Positions 62,520 through 64,000 of a DNA stretch of 64,000 nucleotides are shown here, in pieces. Both the position numbers and the translations under genes were made by a program. The first letter of the stretch is position 1. Each line of letters opens with the position of its first letter. The stretch is from the NCBI GenBank assembly GCA_022826805.1, contig JAJDUH010000071.1, positions 1 to 64,000 on the forward strand, given 5' to 3'. The notes under the pieces were generated by a model. It ran no database searches. It had not been told where the DNA came from and saw only the letters and a program-made list of their open reading frames with translations. The stretch comes from Candidatus Poribacteria bacterium (lineage in GTDB: Bacteria; Poribacteria; WGA-4E; WGA-3G).

Positions 62520-62708
62520 TTGTCAGTTATTGGTTGTCAGTCGTCAGTAAAGAGCACCCTGTATCCTAAATTGTTAGTGTGTGCAATTGGCGATTAGTGA
62601 TGAGCAATTGACAAAGAGGTAGGAGATTGGAAGTAGTTGGGGTATCTTTGTAGCATAAACTGTCAGTTTGTGCATTTGCCAAAAACCAGAAGTGTAAGGA
62701 GGCAACTG
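62520..62708. repeat. Repeat-type spacer before the Uma2 gene
   Basis: No gene. The stretch contains TTGTCAGTTATTGGTTGTCAGTCGTCAG and GCAATTGGCGATTAGTGATGAGCAATTG words, and a GTAGCATAAACTGTCAGTTTGTGC hairpin (62650-62675) of the TAGCGCAAACT family (see 6334 and about 63280). Confidence 0.5.
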
Positions 62709-63275
62709 ATGATTAATTCCCAAGCAGATCCTAAGTCTATTCAAGAGAACCCCGCATCCCATAAGATGACGCTGGAAGAATTTCTTGAAAACGACTTAGA
62801 AGGATATGAATATGTAAAAGGAGAATTAGTACCGATGCCACCCCCGTCAATGGAACACGGTGAAATCAGTGTCAATATTATCCACTGTTTATATAAATAT
62901 GTTCGCGACAACCAGTTAGGACGGTTGTACACCGCGGAAACAACTTTTCAATTGGGTGACAGGTTGGTGAAACCCGATGTTGCGTTTGTTTCAACGGAAC
63001 GCCTGCCGGAAAACAGACGTAAAGGATCGCCTATTCCCCCAGATCTCGCTATTGAGATCGTCTCCCCTACAGATAAACAGTACGATGTTACCGAGAAAGC
63101 ATTCGCCTATCTAAAGGCAGGGACGCGTCTTGTGTGGGTGGTTGAACCTGTCGCAAAAACGGTGATGGTCTATCGCTCTGAAACGGATTTCACCTTGCTT
63201 CGGTGTGAAGACACATTGACAGGTGAGGAGGTTATTAAAGGATTTGCGTGTCCAGTCGCGCAACTTTTTGAATAG
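62709..63275 (+). CDS. Uma2 family (DUF820) PD-(D/E)XK nuclease
   Basis: The 188-residue protein starts at ATG 62709 with AAGGAGG at 6 nt; an earlier ATG-less extension is not needed. It matches Uma2/DUF820: MTLEEFLENDLEGYEYVKGELVPMPPPSMEHGEI, the acidic core KPDVAFVS, ...PDLAIEIVSPTDK (D-ExV as the ExK variant) and VTEKAFAYLKAGTRLVWVVEP. Such proteins are predicted nucleases, abundant in cyanobacteria and Poribacteria-like genomes; function in vivo is unclear. Confidence 0.88.
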   Translation: MINSQADPKSIQENPASHKMTLEEFLENDLEGYEYVKGELVPMPPPSMEHGEISVNIIHCLYKYVRDNQLGRLYTAETTFQLGDRLVKPDVAFVSTERLPENRRKGSPIPPDLAIEIVSPTDKQYDVTEKAFAYLKAGTRLVWVVEPVAKTVMVYRSETDFTLLRCEDTLTGEEVIKGFACPVAQLFE

Positions 63276-63348
63276 GTTGTAGCGCAAACTATTAGTTTGT
63301 GCCGCAAGATCCCTTTATTGGACTTATGTTAGATTTTAAGGAGAAACA

Positions 63349-64000
63349 GTGCCTATTTTTAGATTAGAAGATGCTAAACTTGTTAGAGCAAAAGAAGCAG
63401 GAATTGAACGTGAGAGGGATATAGAAGATTGGCTCGAAAACAGCCCGTGGGCACTAATCCAAGATGAACTGGTTCTATGGATTGATCGGCAACCAAGAGC
63501 GCAAGATGAAGGAGGCACTACCTTTCCAGATTTGTTTGGGGTTGATTCAGAAAATAATCTTATCATCGTTGAATTCAAGCGCGGAAGGACTCCAAGGGAT
63601 GTGGTGGCACAATTACTAGGATATGCTGCATGGGCAGATGAACTTTCGGACTCAGATATTTATAAAGTCGCTGAAACTTACTTTGAGAGTCGCGATGAAT
63701 GCAAAGAAAAAACTTTTGATAATGCCTTCAGAGACGCATTTGATATACCTGACGAAGACGAAATTCCACTATTAAATCAGAAGTTACGTTTGTTTGTAGT
63801 TGGAGAAGAGATACATCCGCGGGTAGCATCCGTTTGCCGATTTCTCCGAACTTCATACAAGGTGGATGTCAGTTGTATAGCAATTTCAAAGTTCCAAACT
63901 GAATCTGGAGACGAGATTGTTAGTACTGAGATTAAAGTCGGAAATGAAGATATCGCCACGTCTAAGAAGCGGCATCAACGAATTTCGCAAACATCACGGT
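63349..64000 (+). CDS. Partial PD-(D/E)XK nuclease-like protein (DUF91/NucS-like), truncated by the window end
   Basis: The frame is open from the GTG at 63349 (AAGGAG at 63338-63343) to the window end, giving at least 217 residues. The N-terminus IEDWLENSPWALIQDELVLWIDRQPRAQ, then the nuclease-like core TTFPDLFGVDSENNLIIVEFKRGRTP (D...E-x-K) and DVVAQLLGYAAWA, fits DUF91/NucS-type nucleases or related PD-(D/E)XK proteins. It lies 73 bp after Uma2 on the same strand. The rest of the gene is outside the window. Confidence 0.75.
   Translation, partial: MPIFRLEDAKLVRAKEAGIERERDIEDWLENSPWALIQDELVLWIDRQPRAQDEGGTTFPDLFGVDSENNLIIVEFKRGRTPRDVVAQLLGYAAWADELSDSDIYKVAETYFESRDECKEKTFDNAFRDAFDIPDEDEIPLLNQKLRLFVVGEEIHPRVASVCRFLRTSYKVDVSCIAISKFQTESGDEIVSTEIKVGNEDIATSKKRHQRISQTSR

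Noticed and set aside
1..64000. CRISPR arrays, rRNA, tRNA and prophage genes
   Set aside because: Looked for repeat-spacer spacing, conserved tRNA arms and structural phage genes. None was seen. The intergenic repeats are irregular and palindromic, not spacer-like.

Overview
The window looks like a chromosomal segment of an uncultured Gram-negative (diderm) bacterium. The best match is the Poribacteria lineage. The pointers are a phytanoyl-CoA dioxygenase fused to HEAT repeats, many secreted repeat and LamG proteins, a FlgD-like C-terminal tail beginning with a YPNPFNPE motif, an LptD outer-membrane protein, and intergenic spacers packed with short palindromic repeats. The lineage call is inference from gene content; no rRNA marker is present. 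No tRNA, rRNA, CRISPR array, integrase or transposase was recognised.

Layout. 1-10.6 kb: catabolic and housekeeping genes (PhyH-HEAT dioxygenase, amidohydrolase, polytopic membrane protein, Gfo/Idh oxidoreductase, S55-like lipoprotein, SDR plus FolD operon). 10.9-18.2 kb: FIST sensor protein, SMP-30-like protein, LamG protein, O-methyltransferase, aminotransferase, and a two-gene operon with a Rad50-like zinc-hook ATPase. 18.7-28 kb: secreted or envelope proteins, including a 1043-residue protein combining a metallopeptidase-like domain, 12 leucine-rich repeats, a six-bladed YWTD propeller and a sorting-like tail. 28.1-39.5 kb: an envelope-biogenesis block, mfd then three SurA/PpiC-type isomerases then an LptD that carries its own parvulin-like domain. 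39.7-43.4 kb: two SDRs, a 2H phosphoesterase and a solute-binding lipoprotein. 43.4-54.7 kb: a type I restriction-modification operon (hsdM, hsdS, hsdR) split by at least eight inserted genes: a DUF433/DUF5615 pair, a DUF2806 gene broken by a 66-bp duplication, a second PIN toxin pair, an IEQG-repeat protein, an AAA ATPase overlapping a TOPRIM-like gene, and a third PIN gene. 54.8-59.6 kb (minus strand): a phosphofructokinase with PPi-type motifs, a ThDP enzyme and a glycoside-hydrolase-like protein. 60-62.5 kb: tandem duplicated MacB/FtsX permeases. The end holds a Uma2 nuclease and a truncated PD-(D/E)XK-like gene that runs off the window.

The most unusual content is (1) the defence cassette nested inside the hsd operon, with copies of the hsdM 3' end and hsdR 5' end lying outside those genes; (2) LptD with a built-in isomerase-like domain behind three separate isomerases; and (3) a family of 127-306 bp MITE-like intergenic elements with TATRGTRAA...TTTACYATA type ends, carrying interchangeable hairpins whose arms co-vary.

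Several promoters fit the sigma-70 consensus well (TTGACA-N17-TATAAT type), so standard housekeeping transcription is expected.
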